Positions 50,649 to 60,497 are shown, counted from the first letter of the stretch. The stretch: 64,000 nt of DNA from Kitasatospora sp. A2-31 (GCF_022288725.1 NZ_JAKNTA010000020.1:47477-111476), one strand, 5' to 3'. Numbers and translations are program-made. The notes: a model not told the origin generated them from the letters alone.

Positions 50649-53600
50649 CCGTACCGTGAATGTCCGGCTCAACCTGGACAGCGCCGGCGTGCGCCGCGGG
50701 TCGACCGCGGCTCAGCAGGACTTCCGCCAGGTCGGCACCAGCGCTCAGCAGGCTGGCGCCCGGATCGGTGCCGCGTTCGGCGAGGCAGCGACCGAGCAGG
50801 CGGCGGCGGCGTCTCGGGCCGCGGCGGCACAGCAGGCGGCGTTCGAGCGGGCCGCCCGGGCTGCGGTTGCGGCGGGCCGGGCCACGGCGGAGGCCTCGAC
50901 GCAGGCCGCCGTCGCGACCGAGCGGATCCCGATGGCGGCGGCGGACATTCCGCCGGCGTTCCGGGCCGCGTCCACGGCTGCGACCCGGTCGGTCACGGAG
51001 ATTGGTGCCGCGGCCGGCCGCTCGACCGCCGCGATCGTGCAGGCCTCAGCCGCCGCGACCTCGGCCACCTCCGCGGCGACCGCGGGCACCGAGCGGTTGT
51101 CGGCTGCTTCCCGGATCGCGCTTGCCCAGGCTGCCGCCGGGGCTGGCGTCGTCACGGCAGAGGCCGCCGCAGCGCAGGCCACGATGCTGGGCCGGGCCCG
51201 GACAGCGGTCACCGAATGGGGCGCCTCGATGCGAGCCCAGGCCGTCGCCGCGTCGGCGGCGATGGTCGCCTCGGCGGAGCGTTCGGAAGCCGCGTGGAAA
51301 GCCTTGCGTACTACCGGCGTGGCGCTGCTCGCGGTGTTCGCCGCCGCGGTCGTCGCCTCCGCCAGGTTCGAGCAGTCCATGTCGACGGTGGCCGCCGCGT
51401 CCGGCGCGACCGGCAAGGAACTGGAAGCGCTCCGCAAGACGGCGCTGGAGGCCGGGAAGGCAACCGTGTTCTCCGCGCGGGAGGCGGCGGACGCTGAGGT
51501 CGAACTCGCGCGCGCCGGCGTCTCGACAGCCGACATCGTCGGTGGCGCCCTACGCGGCGCCCTCGACCTGGCGGCGTCCGGACAGCTGTCGCTGGGCGAG
51601 AGCGCGGTGATCGCGGCCCAGGCGATGAACGCCTTCAACTTGCGCGGCGCCCAGGTCGGGCACATCGCGGACGTCATCTCAGCCGGCGCAGGCAAGAGCG
51701 CCACGAACGTCCACGACATGGGGTTCGCCTTCAAGATGTCCGCCTTGGTCGCTCAGCAGACCGGGCTCACCCTGGAAGACACCGTCGGCACCCTGGCCTT
51801 GTTCGCGCAGAACGCCCTCACCGGCAGCGACGCCGGCACCTCGCTGAAGGTGATGCTGCAGCGCCTGACGCCGCAGTCGGCCGAGTCCTCCCGGATGATG
51901 CAACAGCTCGGCTTCAGCGCCTACGACGCGCAGGGAAAGTTCGTCGGCATCGAGGAGTTGGCCCGCCGCATGGCCAAGGCCTTCGGCGATCTCACGCCGG
52001 AGGCCCGCAACGCAGCCATGGGCGTCATCTTCGGCGCCGATGCCGTCCGGTCCGCGAGCATCCTCTACAAGGCCGGTGAGCAGCAGGTCCGTGGCTGGAT
52101 CGGCGCCGTCAACGACGAGGGGTACGCGACTCGGACGGCCGCCCAGCAGACCGACAACCTGGTCGGCGACCTGGAGCGGCTGAAGGGGTCCCTGGAGACC
52201 GCGCTGATCGAATCGGGCAGCAGCGCAAACGCTGTACTGCGGGACATGGTGAAGTGGGTCACCAGCGCTGTCGATGCCTACAGCAGCCTCCCGGGGCCGG
52301 TGAAAACCACCGTCACCGCGGTGGCTGGCATCAGCGGTGTCATCGCGGTGGCCATCGGCGGGTTCGTCCTCGCCCTGCCGAAGATCGCCGCGTTCCGCAC
52401 GGCAATGGTCGAGCTCGCTGTCACCATGCCCCGGCTCGCCGCCGCCGCCTCGTTCACCACCAGCACCCTGCTCGGGCCGTGGGGCATCGCTATCGGTGGT
52501 GCCGTCGCCGCGATGATGCTTTTCAGTGGCAGTCACAAGACGGCGAAGGTCGACGTCGAGGGGCTGACCGCCGCGGTCAAGCAGGACAGCGGCATCATCG
52601 GCCAGAACACCCAGGCCTACGCCGTCAACGAGTTGCAGAAGTCCGGCGCGATGGCCGCGGCGAAGGCCCTCGGCGTGAATCTGCGGGATCTCACTGCGGC
52701 GGCCCTCGGCAACACCACTGCTATCAAGGCCGTTCACGACCAGATGCAGGCGTACGCCGCCACCCTGGGCAAAGGCGGCATGCGTCTGGAAGACTTCAAG
52801 AACAACGTCGTGAAGGTCGACAGCGCCATCGACACGACCAAGCAGGCCGTCGCCGATGCCACGGAGGCGGTCAAGCTCGAAGGCGAGGCCACCGGCAAGG
52901 CGGCCGTCGGCACCAAGACCCTTGGGGACGCGGCCGAGGGCGCCGCCAGCGACCTGACGAAGGCCAAAACGGCTGCGGAGCAGTTGACGTTTGCCCTGAG
53001 CAGCCTGAACGGCGTCAACATCAGCGTCGCCTCGTCGGCGATCTCCTTCCAGGGCGATCTTCAGACTCTCCGCGACACGGTGAAGGAAAACGGCCACGAG
53101 CTCGACATCACCACCGAGAAGGGCCGCGCGGTCAAGACCGCAGTGCTGAGCGCCGCTGATGCCGCGATAGCGCACGCCAAGGCGGTGGCCGAGCAAACTG
53201 GCTCGGTCGAGGCTGGCACGGTCGCGTTCGGGCGGGACGTGGAGGCCCTCAGGGCGACCATGCGGCAGGCAGGGTTCACGGCTGAGCAGATCGAGCAGCT
53301 GACCTCCGCCTACGCCCAGCTGCCGCCCACCAAGGAAACGAAGATCACGGATCCGGGTGCTCAGGCAACCCTCCACGACCTGGAAGACCTACGCGAGAAG
53401 CTCGCCGCCGTCCCGCCTGGCAAGAGCATCACGGTCCGGGCCCCGACCGACGACGCCATCCAGGACCTAAAGACGATCGGCTACGCGGTCGAGCGGCTGC
53501 CCGACGGCCGGGTCAAAGTCACCGTACCGACGAACGACGCCTTCAGCGGGGCGAACCAGATCCAGCAGGCGATCAACGGCATCCGTGGCCGCACGGTAAC

Positions 53601-54036
53601 GGTGAGCCTCCAGTACGCGGCCGGCCTGCACCGCGCTGGCGACCTGCCGTCCGAGCAGGCTGACGGCAGCGTCATCCGGTACGCCAACGGCGGTATCCGG
53701 GCGGCAGCCGAAGGTCTGTCGACCCGCCAGGCCGGCATCGCCACCCGGCCGATCCTGTGGGCTGAGGCGGGCCCGGAGGCCTACATCCCTCTCGACCCGG
53801 CCAAGCGCCGCCGGAGCATGGGACTGCTCGGCGAGGTCGCCGGGATCTTCGGCCAGCAGCTGATCCCGGCCCGCCCGGTTGCCAGCGAGCTGATTCCGGC
53901 CCGGCAGATCGCCGGTCCTGCCGGGGGCGCGAGCTACGACCACAGTCGCGCCACGACCATCCACCTGTACGGCGCCCGCCAGTCCAGCGACGAGCAACTC
54001 GCCGACCTGGCGCGTCGGCTGGAGTTCATCACCTGA
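50641..54036 (+). CDS. Tape measure protein
   Basis: The 1131-residue protein sets tail length. The N-terminal third is Ala-rich helix. A TP901-type core follows (FEQSMSTVAAASGATGKELEALRKTALEAGKATVFSAREAADAEVELARAG, with GGALRGALDLAASGQLSLGESAVIAAQAMN). Hydrophobic segments (VALLAVFAAAVVASARF, VKTTVTAVAGISGVIAVAIGGFVLAL, GIAIGGAVAAMML) should cross the membrane on DNA entry. No lytic enzyme motif is obvious in the C terminus. Length predicts a tail near 170 nm by the usual rule. GTG start. Confidence 0.94.
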   Translation: MADRTVNVRLNLDSAGVRRGSTAAQQDFRQVGTSAQQAGARIGAAFGEAATEQAAAASRAAAAQQAAFERAARAAVAAGRATAEASTQAAVATERIPMAAADIPPAFRAASTAATRSVTEIGAAAGRSTAAIVQASAAATSATSAATAGTERLSAASRIALAQAAAGAGVVTAEAAAAQATMLGRARTAVTEWGASMRAQAVAASAAMVASAERSEAAWKALRTTGVALLAVFAAAVVASARFEQSMSTVAAASGATGKELEALRKTALEAGKATVFSAREAADAEVELARAGVSTADIVGGALRGALDLAASGQLSLGESAVIAAQAMNAFNLRGAQVGHIADVISAGAGKSATNVHDMGFAFKMSALVAQQTGLTLEDTVGTLALFAQNALTGSDAGTSLKVMLQRLTPQSAESSRMMQQLGFSAYDAQGKFVGIEELARRMAKAFGDLTPEARNAAMGVIFGADAVRSASILYKAGEQQVRGWIGAVNDEGYATRTAAQQTDNLVGDLERLKGSLETALIESGSSANAVLRDMVKWVTSAVDAYSSLPGPVKTTVTAVAGISGVIAVAIGGFVLALPKIAAFRTAMVELAVTMPRLAAAASFTTSTLLGPWGIAIGGAVAAMMLFSGSHKTAKVDVEGLTAAVKQDSGIIGQNTQAYAVNELQKSGAMAAAKALGVNLRDLTAAALGNTTAIKAVHDQMQAYAATLGKGGMRLEDFKNNVVKVDSAIDTTKQAVADATEAVKLEGEATGKAAVGTKTLGDAAEGAASDLTKAKTAAEQLTFALSSLNGVNISVASSAISFQGDLQTLRDTVKENGHELDITTEKGRAVKTAVLSAADAAIAHAKAVAEQTGSVEAGTVAFGRDVEALRATMRQAGFTAEQIEQLTSAYAQLPPTKETKITDPGAQATLHDLEDLREKLAAVPPGKSITVRAPTDDAIQDLKTIGYAVERLPDGRVKVTVPTNDAFSGANQIQQAINGIRGRTVTVSLQYAAGLHRAGDLPSEQADGSVIRYANGGIRAAAEGLSTRQAGIATRPILWAEAGPEAYIPLDPAKRRRSMGLLGEVAGIFGQQLIPARPVASELIPARQIAGPAGGASYDHSRATTIHLYGARQSSDEQLADLARRLEFIT

Positions 54037-54049
54037 GAGGGGGTGGCTG

Positions 54050-54922
54050 GTGGCTGGCTACACCCCGGGGCAGGTCCTCGGCCGCACCGTCACACTCGGC
54101 AGCTTGCAGCTGGGCGTGGTGGATGCGGCCGGGGTCGCCTGGACCGTCAGCCGGGACGGTCTGCGCGGCTGGTCGGGCGCTCCTGTCCGCACGCAGTACA
54201 GCGACCGGGAGGCCGACCACGGAGCCTGGGCGGGCCCGACCTACCTGGGCGCGCGCGTCATCACCCTAGCCGGCACCATCACCGCGCCCGACCTGGCGAC
54301 GCTCGACGCTGCCGCCGAGCAGCTCTACGCGGCGGCCGCGCTTACCGACACCACCCTGGTTGTCGGCGAGTCCGTCCCCAAGCAGGCTACGGTCCGACGC
54401 TCGGGCGACGTGCTGTGCGACTACGAGACGGACCGGGTCGCCCGGTACAGCGTGATGCTCACCGCGGCGGACCCCCGGCGGTACAGCACCACCCTGCAGT
54501 CCCAGTCCGCCGCCCTGCCCAGCGTCACGGGCGGCCTCACCCTGCCGATCACGCTGCCGATCATGATCACCGCGACGACGGCCTCAGGCACGATCAGCCT
54601 GACCAACCAGGGGACGATCGCCACCCGGCCAGTCCTGACCGTCACGGGTCCGTGTGCCGGCGGCTTCACGATCGTCGCCGCTCGACCGTCCGGCGCCACG
54701 ACCCAGCAGACCTACAGCGACAGCCTGGCCGCCGGCGACGTCCTCGTCATCGACTCGCTGGCCCGCACGGTCACCCTCAACGGCTCGGTGTCCCGACGCC
54801 GCTACCTGTCCGGCACCTGGCCGGAGATCCCCCCGCAGTCCTCGCTGGCTCTCAGCTGGACCTGCCCGTCATACGACCCGTCCGCACTGCTGACCGGCAC
54901 CTGCCGGTCCGCCTGGCTGTGA
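54050..54922 (+). CDS. Distal tail protein (Dit-like)
   Basis: 290 residues; the N-terminal beta part (VTLGSLQLGVVDAAGVAWTVSRDGLRGW) and LDAAAEQLYAAAALTDTTLVVG, then a galectin-like C-terminal half (LPIMITATTASGTISLTNQGTIATRPVLTVTGPC). This is the layout of siphovirus Dit proteins that join tube and tip. GTG start 13 bases after the tape measure. Confidence 0.82.
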   Translation: MAGYTPGQVLGRTVTLGSLQLGVVDAAGVAWTVSRDGLRGWSGAPVRTQYSDREADHGAWAGPTYLGARVITLAGTITAPDLATLDAAAEQLYAAAALTDTTLVVGESVPKQATVRRSGDVLCDYETDRVARYSVMLTAADPRRYSTTLQSQSAALPSVTGGLTLPITLPIMITATTASGTISLTNQGTIATRPVLTVTGPCAGGFTIVAARPSGATTQQTYSDSLAAGDVLVIDSLARTVTLNGSVSRRRYLSGTWPEIPPQSSLALSWTCPSYDPSALLTGTCRSAWL

Positions 54923-54931
54923 GGAGCCCCT

Positions 54932-55987
54932 GTGGTTGCCACTGATCCGCTCTGGGAGCCCTCGCTCAGCTATGACGAGACCGAGCTCCGCAAGATGGAC
55001 TCGGCGCTGGTCATGGCCGACGGCACGGCCCTCGGCTCCCGGGCCGGCGTTCGGCCGGGTGACGCCGGATTCGCCGTGTCGTTGGCCGGGACCACCGTCA
55101 ACGTCACCGCCGGGACCGCGACGTTGACCCGCGCCGGCCAGGGCGTCTACCGGGCCCAGCTCGCCGCCACGTCGCCGGGCACTCTCGCCGCCGCGAACGC
55201 TTCGTTCGCGCGGATCGACCTCGTCTATCTGCGCGTCTGGGACACCGCCGTCGACAGCTCCGGCCTTCGCAAGGCGGACACGGTGCTGCTGACCGGCACG
55301 CCGAGCGGCAGCCCCGCTGTCCCGACGCCGGGCGCCACCGAGATCTACATCCCGCTGGCCACGATCAACGTCCCGTCGACCGGTGGCGGTGGAACCGGCG
55401 CGGCGACCGTGTCCACGGCGATCCGCCAGGTCACCGTCGCGCCGGGCGGGATCCTGCCCGTCTCCAGCACCGTCGACATCGCCGCGCCCGGCACCTACAC
55501 CGGCCAGGCCCGCTACAACCTCGCGCGCAACATGCCCGAGTACTGGAACGGAACGGCCTGGTACGCCCAGGGCGACTGGTCTTCCTTCACACCGACGTTC
55601 ACCGCGCTTGGCGGCGGAGCCTCCATCGGCAACGGCACCATCTACAGCCGCTGGCACCGCTTCGGGAACACCGTCTACTGGCACGGCGAGATGACCATCG
55701 GCAGCACCACCAACGGCGGCACCAACCTCTGGTTCCTCAGCATGCCGACGCTGCAGGCCACAGGCACCGGCATCGGGTTCACCCGCCTCGGACCGTGCAA
55801 CTACATCAGCGGTGGCAACAACTACGTCGGCCTCGTGAGCTGCAACCCGGCCGACGGCGGCAAGGCCACGCTGATCGCCAAGACGTCGTTCAGCTCCACC
55901 TCGTTCGACAACATCTCCGCCATCAACCCGACCGCGATGGTCACCGGCGCGAAGATCAGCTGGTCCGTCGAGTACGAGGCCCCCTGA
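54932..55987 (+). CDS. Tail tip / receptor-binding protein
   Basis: 351 residues. The first 150 are a domain shared by many actinophage minor tail proteins (WEPSLSYDETELRKMDSALVMADGTALGSRAGVRPGD, VTAGTATLTRAGQGVY, ARIDLVYLRVWDT). The last 170 are Gly/Ser/Thr/Asn-rich beta structure (WSSFTPTFTALGGGASIGNGTIYSRWHRFGNTVYWHGEMTIG) like host-range fibre heads. The C-terminal domain probably contacts the host. GTG start. Confidence 0.78.
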   Translation: MVATDPLWEPSLSYDETELRKMDSALVMADGTALGSRAGVRPGDAGFAVSLAGTTVNVTAGTATLTRAGQGVYRAQLAATSPGTLAAANASFARIDLVYLRVWDTAVDSSGLRKADTVLLTGTPSGSPAVPTPGATEIYIPLATINVPSTGGGGTGAATVSTAIRQVTVAPGGILPVSSTVDIAAPGTYTGQARYNLARNMPEYWNGTAWYAQGDWSSFTPTFTALGGGASIGNGTIYSRWHRFGNTVYWHGEMTIGSTTNGGTNLWFLSMPTLQATGTGIGFTRLGPCNYISGGNNYVGLVSCNPADGGKATLIAKTSFSSTSFDNISAINPTAMVTGAKISWSVEYEAP

Positions 55988-57063
55988 TGCCCGCGCTGGA
56001 ACTGACCTGGTACGGCGCCGATCTGCGGACCGGCGCGATCGCCGAGGAGCTGCCGTCCCTACGGCTCGACCAGCCGATCAGCCTGCGGATCGGGGCGCCG
56101 ACCAGCGGCAGCATGTCGCTGGCGCTCGCTGGGGCGCCCGCCGGCTGGGAGGCCGCCGTCGATCCCGGCCGGACGATGCTGGTCGCGGTCGACACCCTGA
56201 CCGGACAGCCGCTGTGGTCTGGCATCGTGCTGCGGCGTGAGGGCGGCTCCGGCCCGACGGTGCGCCTCCAGGCGGCGACGCCCGAGGCGTACCTGGACCG
56301 GCGCTACCCGGGCGACTACACCGCGACCGCCACCGACGCGTCCACCGTCATGGCCGCGCTCGCCGCCCCGGCCCTCACCAGCGGCCTGCCACTCACCGTC
56401 GACGCGGCCGTCAGCGGCGCGACGATCGACTACACCATGGCGGACGCCGACGACCGCACCATCCTCTCGGCGCTGCAGGAGATCAGCGCGCTCGCCGGCG
56501 GGCCCGAGTGGACGATCGACACCGTGTGGGCGGACGCCGCCCAGACTCGCTTCCAGCTCTACCTGCGGATCCGGTCGGCCCTCGGCAGCACCTCAGGCGA
56601 CGCCTCGTTCGACATGCCCGGCTGCATCGCCTCGTACTCCCTCTCCGAGAGCTACGAGCGGGGGAAGGGCGCCACCCGCGTCGTCGCGCGCGGCGACCAG
56701 GCCAACAACGTCCGCGCCACATCCGGCGTGCACACCGCTGACAGCCTGCTCGCCTCGGGCTGGGCGCTGTGGGAACACCGCTGGACGCCGGCCCAGGGCA
56801 TCACCGACACCGCCCAGCTGGACCAGCACGCCACCGAGGCGCTCGCCCTCATGGGCACCGGCACGCGGGCCTGGTCCGTCGAAGCGGTCGCCTCGGCCGC
56901 CCCGCGGCTCGGCACCAGCTGGGACCTGGGCGACACCGTGTCCATCACCATCGACTCGTCGCCCCGCCACCCCGCGGGCATCGCCACCACCGCCCGGGCG
57001 TACGCCTGGACGCTCGACCCCTCCGCGGACCGGGTGGCGCCGATCCTGCTGGAGGACGAGTGA
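55987..57063 (+). CDS. Minor tail protein (baseplate-type)
   Basis: 358 residues; LELTWYGADLRTGAIAEELPSLRL, SISLRIGAPTSGSMSLAL, DRTILSALQEISALAGGPEWTIDTVW and SITIDSSPRHPAGIATTARAYAWTLDPS match the family of minor tail proteins that follow the Dit gene in Streptomyces phages (gp27/Tal-like fold). TGATG overlap with the previous gene. Confidence 0.8.
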   Translation: MPALELTWYGADLRTGAIAEELPSLRLDQPISLRIGAPTSGSMSLALAGAPAGWEAAVDPGRTMLVAVDTLTGQPLWSGIVLRREGGSGPTVRLQAATPEAYLDRRYPGDYTATATDASTVMAALAAPALTSGLPLTVDAAVSGATIDYTMADADDRTILSALQEISALAGGPEWTIDTVWADAAQTRFQLYLRIRSALGSTSGDASFDMPGCIASYSLSESYERGKGATRVVARGDQANNVRATSGVHTADSLLASGWALWEHRWTPAQGITDTAQLDQHATEALALMGTGTRAWSVEAVASAAPRLGTSWDLGDTVSITIDSSPRHPAGIATTARAYAWTLDPSADRVAPILLEDE

Positions 57064-57521
57064 CCACCCGCCAGGACCAGCTGCCCGGCGGACCGTCCGG
57101 CCTTGGGCGGCAGCTCGCCGACCTGGAACGGCAGCTCCGCGAGCTCCGCGCCGTCCGGCCCGACCTGTCCGCCGCGGACGCGCTGCTGCCGCCGCTGGAC
57201 GCCGATCCGACCCGCTGGCCGCAAACCACGCTCAGTTCCTGGACCACCATCGCGGCCTGCAGCAATGTGCGCTGGTCGACTCAGCTCCGGCTCGTCCTGA
57301 TCACCGCGACCTCGGGCGGCGGCGCCGGCAACATCCGCGTCACCGTGAACGGCGCCCAGTGGGGGCCGGTCGTCGCGGCCGGGACGCCGTACGACTACAC
57401 CGGCGACCTGCCGTCCACCATCGCCGTCGGCGCCGTCTACCGGCTCACCGTCGACGCCCAGCGCACATCAGGCTCCGGCACCGTCCACGCCCAAACCCAG
57501 CTGATCCGCAACTTGATGTAG
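57060..57521 (+). CDS. Tail protein with coiled-coil start, 153 aa
   Basis: A short helix (LGRQLADLERQLRELRAV) followed by a beta domain (LRLVLITATSGGGAGNIRVTVNGAQWG, VYRLTVDAQRTSGSGTVHAQTQLI), like trimeric tail fibres. GTG overlaps the previous stop. Confidence 0.72.
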   Translation: MTTRQDQLPGGPSGLGRQLADLERQLRELRAVRPDLSAADALLPPLDADPTRWPQTTLSSWTTIAACSNVRWSTQLRLVLITATSGGGAGNIRVTVNGAQWGPVVAAGTPYDYTGDLPSTIAVGAVYRLTVDAQRTSGSGTVHAQTQLIRNLM

Positions 57522-57530
57522 GAGCCGCCG

Positions 57531-57911
57531 GTGCGCACGGTCTCAACCCTCGTCGCCCTCACCCCACAGCAGCTCACCACGCGGCTCGACGAGCTGGCGG
57601 CCGCCGAGTACCTCGCCGGCCGATGCGGTCAGCTCGCCCCGCCGCAGGTCGGCCAGCCCGCCGTGTACGGCGAGCTGTGGCTCATGGCCGTAGCCCGGAT
57701 CGCCATCGACCCCGGCGAGTACATCGTCTACGCGATCACCAGCGAGGACGACGTGCCCGGCTGGCCGTACCGCACCGGCCAGTACACCGGCGGGATCCGA
57801 ACCGCCGCCGACATCGCCCGCCCGCTCGCCGCCGCCGGCTGCACCGTCGCCCTGCGCCACTACGGCAGCTTCGGCGTCACCTCCACGGCCGCGGACGTCC
57901 CCCTCACCTGA
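57531..57911 (+). CDS. Phage hypothetical protein, 126 aa
   Basis: Alpha/beta (TPQQLTTRLDELAAAEYLAGRC, YGELWLMAVARIAIDPGEYIVYAITSEDDVPGW). Lies between tail fibre and lysis genes. GTG start with GGAG upstream. Function unknown. Confidence 0.65.
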   Translation: MRTVSTLVALTPQQLTTRLDELAAAEYLAGRCGQLAPPQVGQPAVYGELWLMAVARIAIDPGEYIVYAITSEDDVPGWPYRTGQYTGGIRTAADIARPLAAAGCTVALRHYGSFGVTSTAADVPLT

Positions 57912-57964
57912 TCCGTTCCCCGCCCCGCGCCGGCCGGCCGGGGCCCTCTCACCCTGGAGGCCCG

Positions 57965-58804
57965 ATGGCCTGGTACCCCGGAGCCGAGAAGATGGAGCTC
58001 CAGCCCGAGTCAGACACGCAGCCAGCAATCGTGCCGACGCAGGTGATCTTCCACAGCATCGCGGCGCCGTGGACGCCCCGGCGAATCTACGAATACTGGC
58101 GGGACTCCACGAACCTGGACTGCCACTTCGGCGTCGGCTACGACGGCGCCGTGGGCCAGTTCATCGGCACCCAGACCCGGGCCGACGCCAACTTCCGCGC
58201 CAACCGGCGGCCGGACGGCACCGGGGCGGTCAGCATCGAGACGGCCAGCAACGACCAACACACCGACCCGTGGACCGACGCCCAGCTCGCCGCGCTGATT
58301 CAGCTCGGTGCGTGGCTGCACCGGCAGCACGGGATCCCGCTGCGGGTCTGCCGCAGCGCGGACGACCCCGGCTTCGGGTACCACCGGCTGTTCCCGGACT
58401 GGTCGGACGGCGGCACCGCGTGCCCCGGCGACGCCAGGGTGCAGCAGTTCCGCACCGTGGTGCTGCCCGGAATCATCGCGGCCGTCAACGGCCAGACCAC
58501 CCCCGCGCCGACCCCGGCGCCCACTCCCATGGAGGACGACATGCCCCTGACCAATGCTGACGTCGATCGCGTGGCCCAGCGCGTCGTGTACCTGCTCGCT
58601 CAGGCGAACGCCGGCGAGCCTCCGGCCGGCGCCGACGAGAACCTTCGGTGGCTGATCGACTGGTACCACCAGTGCAGCCAGTCCAGCATGGGCGCGGTCC
58701 TGGACTACAAGGTCGGCAGCACCCTCAAGGCGTCCGCCGAGGGCGCCGTACGGGACGCCCTCGCCGGCGGGATGCAGTTCAACCTCATCCCGAAGGGGGC
58801 CTGA
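57965..58804 (+). CDS. Endolysin: N-acetylmuramoyl-L-alanine amidase
   Basis: The 279-residue protein has an amidase_2/PGRP domain (residues about 5-170) with zinc ligands H30 (VIFHSIAAP), H140 (GFGYHRLF) and C153 (ACPGD). A Pro/Thr hinge (TTPAPTPAPTP) leads to a C-terminal domain of about 90 residues of helix (DVDRVAQRVVYLLAQANAG, VLDYKVGSTLKASAEGAVRDAL). The amidase cleaves the stem peptide from muramic acid. ATG with GGAGG upstream. No signal peptide, so release depends on the holin next door. Confidence 0.93.
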   Translation: MAWYPGAEKMELQPESDTQPAIVPTQVIFHSIAAPWTPRRIYEYWRDSTNLDCHFGVGYDGAVGQFIGTQTRADANFRANRRPDGTGAVSIETASNDQHTDPWTDAQLAALIQLGAWLHRQHGIPLRVCRSADDPGFGYHRLFPDWSDGGTACPGDARVQQFRTVVLPGIIAAVNGQTTPAPTPAPTPMEDDMPLTNADVDRVAQRVVYLLAQANAGEPPAGADENLRWLIDWYHQCSQSSMGAVLDYKVGSTLKASAEGAVRDALAGGMQFNLIPKGA

Positions 58805-58806
58805 TC

Positions 58807-59061
58807 ATGTCCGACGCTCGACGCCGCACAGTCCGCACTGTGTTCGCGCTCGTCCTCGCCATCGCCGCCGGCCTGCCGCTACTCGTCGAGACCGCGGGCC
58901 TGCCGAGCACCCTGCCTGGGCTCGGCACCATCCTGGCCGTGGCTGGGGCCGTCACCCGCGTGATGGCTCTGCCGCTGGTCGACAGCTGGCTGCCGTCCTG
59001 GCTGCGGAAGGCGTCCGCCCAGCCGGACCCGCTCGCTCCGCCGACCTGGACCCGCGAGTGA
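58807..59061 (+). CDS. Holin
   Basis: 84 residues with two membrane helices (TVFALVLAIAAGLPLLVETAGL and TILAVAGAVTRVMALPLV) and a short polar tail, 2 bases after the endolysin stop. Size, position and topology fit actinophage holins. Confidence 0.85.
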   Translation: MSDARRRTVRTVFALVLAIAAGLPLLVETAGLPSTLPGLGTILAVAGAVTRVMALPLVDSWLPSWLRKASAQPDPLAPPTWTRE

Positions 59062-59324
59062 CCAGCCCGGCCCCGGACGCGGGGATCGTGATCACGACCA
59101 GCCAGATGTACGAGGAGGTTCGACGGGTGGGCGATGGCCTGATCCGGCTGGAGGCGAAGTTGGACGCGCTGACCACCGCCGATCGGGACGTCGACTCCAG
59201 ACTCGGCGACCACGAGTCCCGTCTCCGGCGGCTGGAAGCCGGCCGGTGGCCGCTGCCAACGCTCGGCGCTCTGACCGGCCTGGCCGCGCTCGGCGTCGCC
59301 GTCGTCCCGCTCGTCTCCCGCTGA
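59058..59324 (+). CDS. Membrane-anchored coiled-coil protein (lysis module)
   Basis: 88 residues: a coiled coil (YEEVRRVGDGLIRLEAKLDALTTADRDVDSRLGDHESRLRRLEAG) then a single C-terminal helix (TLGALTGLAALGVAVVPLV). Tail-anchored coiled coils are often encoded next to holins in Streptomyces phages and may be a second holin or antiholin. GTG overlaps the holin stop. Confidence 0.75.
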   Translation: MTSPAPDAGIVITTSQMYEEVRRVGDGLIRLEAKLDALTTADRDVDSRLGDHESRLRRLEAGRWPLPTLGALTGLAALGVAVVPLVSR

Positions 59325-59330
59325 CGCACC

Positions 59331-59365
59331 GCGCCCCCGCACCGGCTCCGGCCGGGCGGGGGCGC
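59331..59365. terminator. Bidirectional terminator at the end of the late operon
   Basis: Perfect 10-bp stem (gcgcccccgc with gcgggggcgc at 59356-59365) between the late operon end and the convergent gene at 59382. Confidence 0.75.
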
Positions 59366-59381
59366 TTCGTCGCGTCCGGGC

Positions 59382-59645
59382 TCAGGCCGCGGCGACCGGC
59401 CCGCTGTCGAGGGCGGCCTTCGCGGCGTCCACCGACGCCTGCCAGGTCTGCGCGTGCGCCTGGGCCGCCCGCGCTTCCTCCCAGATCGGATGCGCCCGCA
59501 AGGCCAGCGCTGCGGCCACGTAAGCGTTGCGCGCCGCATCGACGTTGCCGCCCTGCTGGCTGGCGGCGATCATCGCCCGGTCAGCCTCGACGACGGCGAC
59601 GTGGAGGGGCAGCAGATCATCGGGCAAGGGCAGCGACTTGGGCAT
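59382..59645 (-). CDS. Small helical hypothetical protein, 87 aa
   Basis: MPKSLPLPDDLLPLHVAVV and a long helix (IWEEARAAQAHAQTWQASVDAAKAALD). It starts opposite the late operon and shares the terminator at 59331. Function unknown; it may be a lysogen-expressed gene. Confidence 0.65.
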   Translation of the reverse strand: MPKSLPLPDDLLPLHVAVVEADRAMIAASQQGGNVDAARNAYVAAALALRAHPIWEEARAAQAHAQTWQASVDAAKAALDSGPVAAA

Positions 59646-59679
59646 GCGGCCATCGTACGAGGCCGGCCCGGCAGCTCCG

Positions 59680-60441
59680 TCAGGGGCGCGGGCGGCGTCC
59701 GTACTCGGCGACCCACCGGGGCCCGAGCACGATGTCCGCGGTCTCCACCGGCCGCCCGGTGGCCTGGTCGTAGTAGGTACGCTCGATCGCCATGACCGGG
59801 ACCGCGGGCGTCACGCCGAGTGCCTGGGCCTCCGCCCGGGTGGCGGCTCGCGCGGACACCCGCTCGACCGGCACCCCGACCTCGATGCCGAGGAGCGCCA
59901 TGCGGTCGGCGACGCCAATACCCGCGTGCGGGCCAGCCTCCGGCAGGACGACCAGGCTGCCGCCCGTGACGGCCATCGGCTCCCAGCTCTCGGCGAGCTG
60001 GGTCGGTTCGCCGTCGGCGAGGTACACGTAGCTGGTGTGCATGACAGGGTCGCCGGGTCGGATCTCCAGCCGCGCCGCGATCCGGTCGTCGGCGGCCCGC
60101 GGCTGGGACTCGTGCCGCCAGGTGCCGGCCACGCCCTGCCGGGCCAACGTGGCCTCCGTGGGCGATCCCTCGCCGGGCGCGACGCGCTGACGGCGGACCA
60201 GGACGGGCGGCGGCTCGGGGCTGCGGACGAAGTACCCGCGTCCCTGCCTCGCGACGACGAGTCCGTCCTGTTCGAGGACGCGGTAGGCCGACTGGCCGAC
60301 GGCGGTCGAGTAGCCGTGCTCGCGTCGGAGGTCGGCGAGCGAGGGGAGGCGGTCCCCGGGCTGGAACTCTCCGGCGGCGATCCGGGTGCGGAGGCCGTCG
60401 GCGATTCGCAGGTAGGGGGAGACGTCGTCGCCGTCTGACAT
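59680..60441 (-). CDS. GntR/UTRA family repressor (KorSA-like)
   Basis: The 253-residue protein has a GntR winged HTH (IADGLRTRIAAGEFQPGDRLPSLADLRREHGYSTAVGQSAYRVLEQDGLVVARQGRGYFV) and a UTRA/HutC ligand domain (VMHTSYVYLADGEPTQLAESWEPM, GIGVADRMALLGIEVGVPVERVSARAATRAEAQALGV). AICE and plasmid repressors KorSA and KorA are of this class and repress transfer and excision genes. It is divergent from an operon of small genes and probably controls them through the inverted repeat at 60498-60530. ATG with AGGAGG. Confidence 0.87.
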   Translation of the reverse strand: MSDGDDVSPYLRIADGLRTRIAAGEFQPGDRLPSLADLRREHGYSTAVGQSAYRVLEQDGLVVARQGRGYFVRSPEPPPVLVRRQRVAPGEGSPTEATLARQGVAGTWRHESQPRAADDRIAARLEIRPGDPVMHTSYVYLADGEPTQLAESWEPMAVTGGSLVVLPEAGPHAGIGVADRMALLGIEVGVPVERVSARAATRAEAQALGVTPAVPVMAIERTYYDQATGRPVETADIVLGPRWVAEYGRRPRP

Positions 60442-60497
60442 GCGTGTCCTCCTACTGTGCGTGCGCGCTGGGTGACAGACTATGGGCTCTGGCTCTA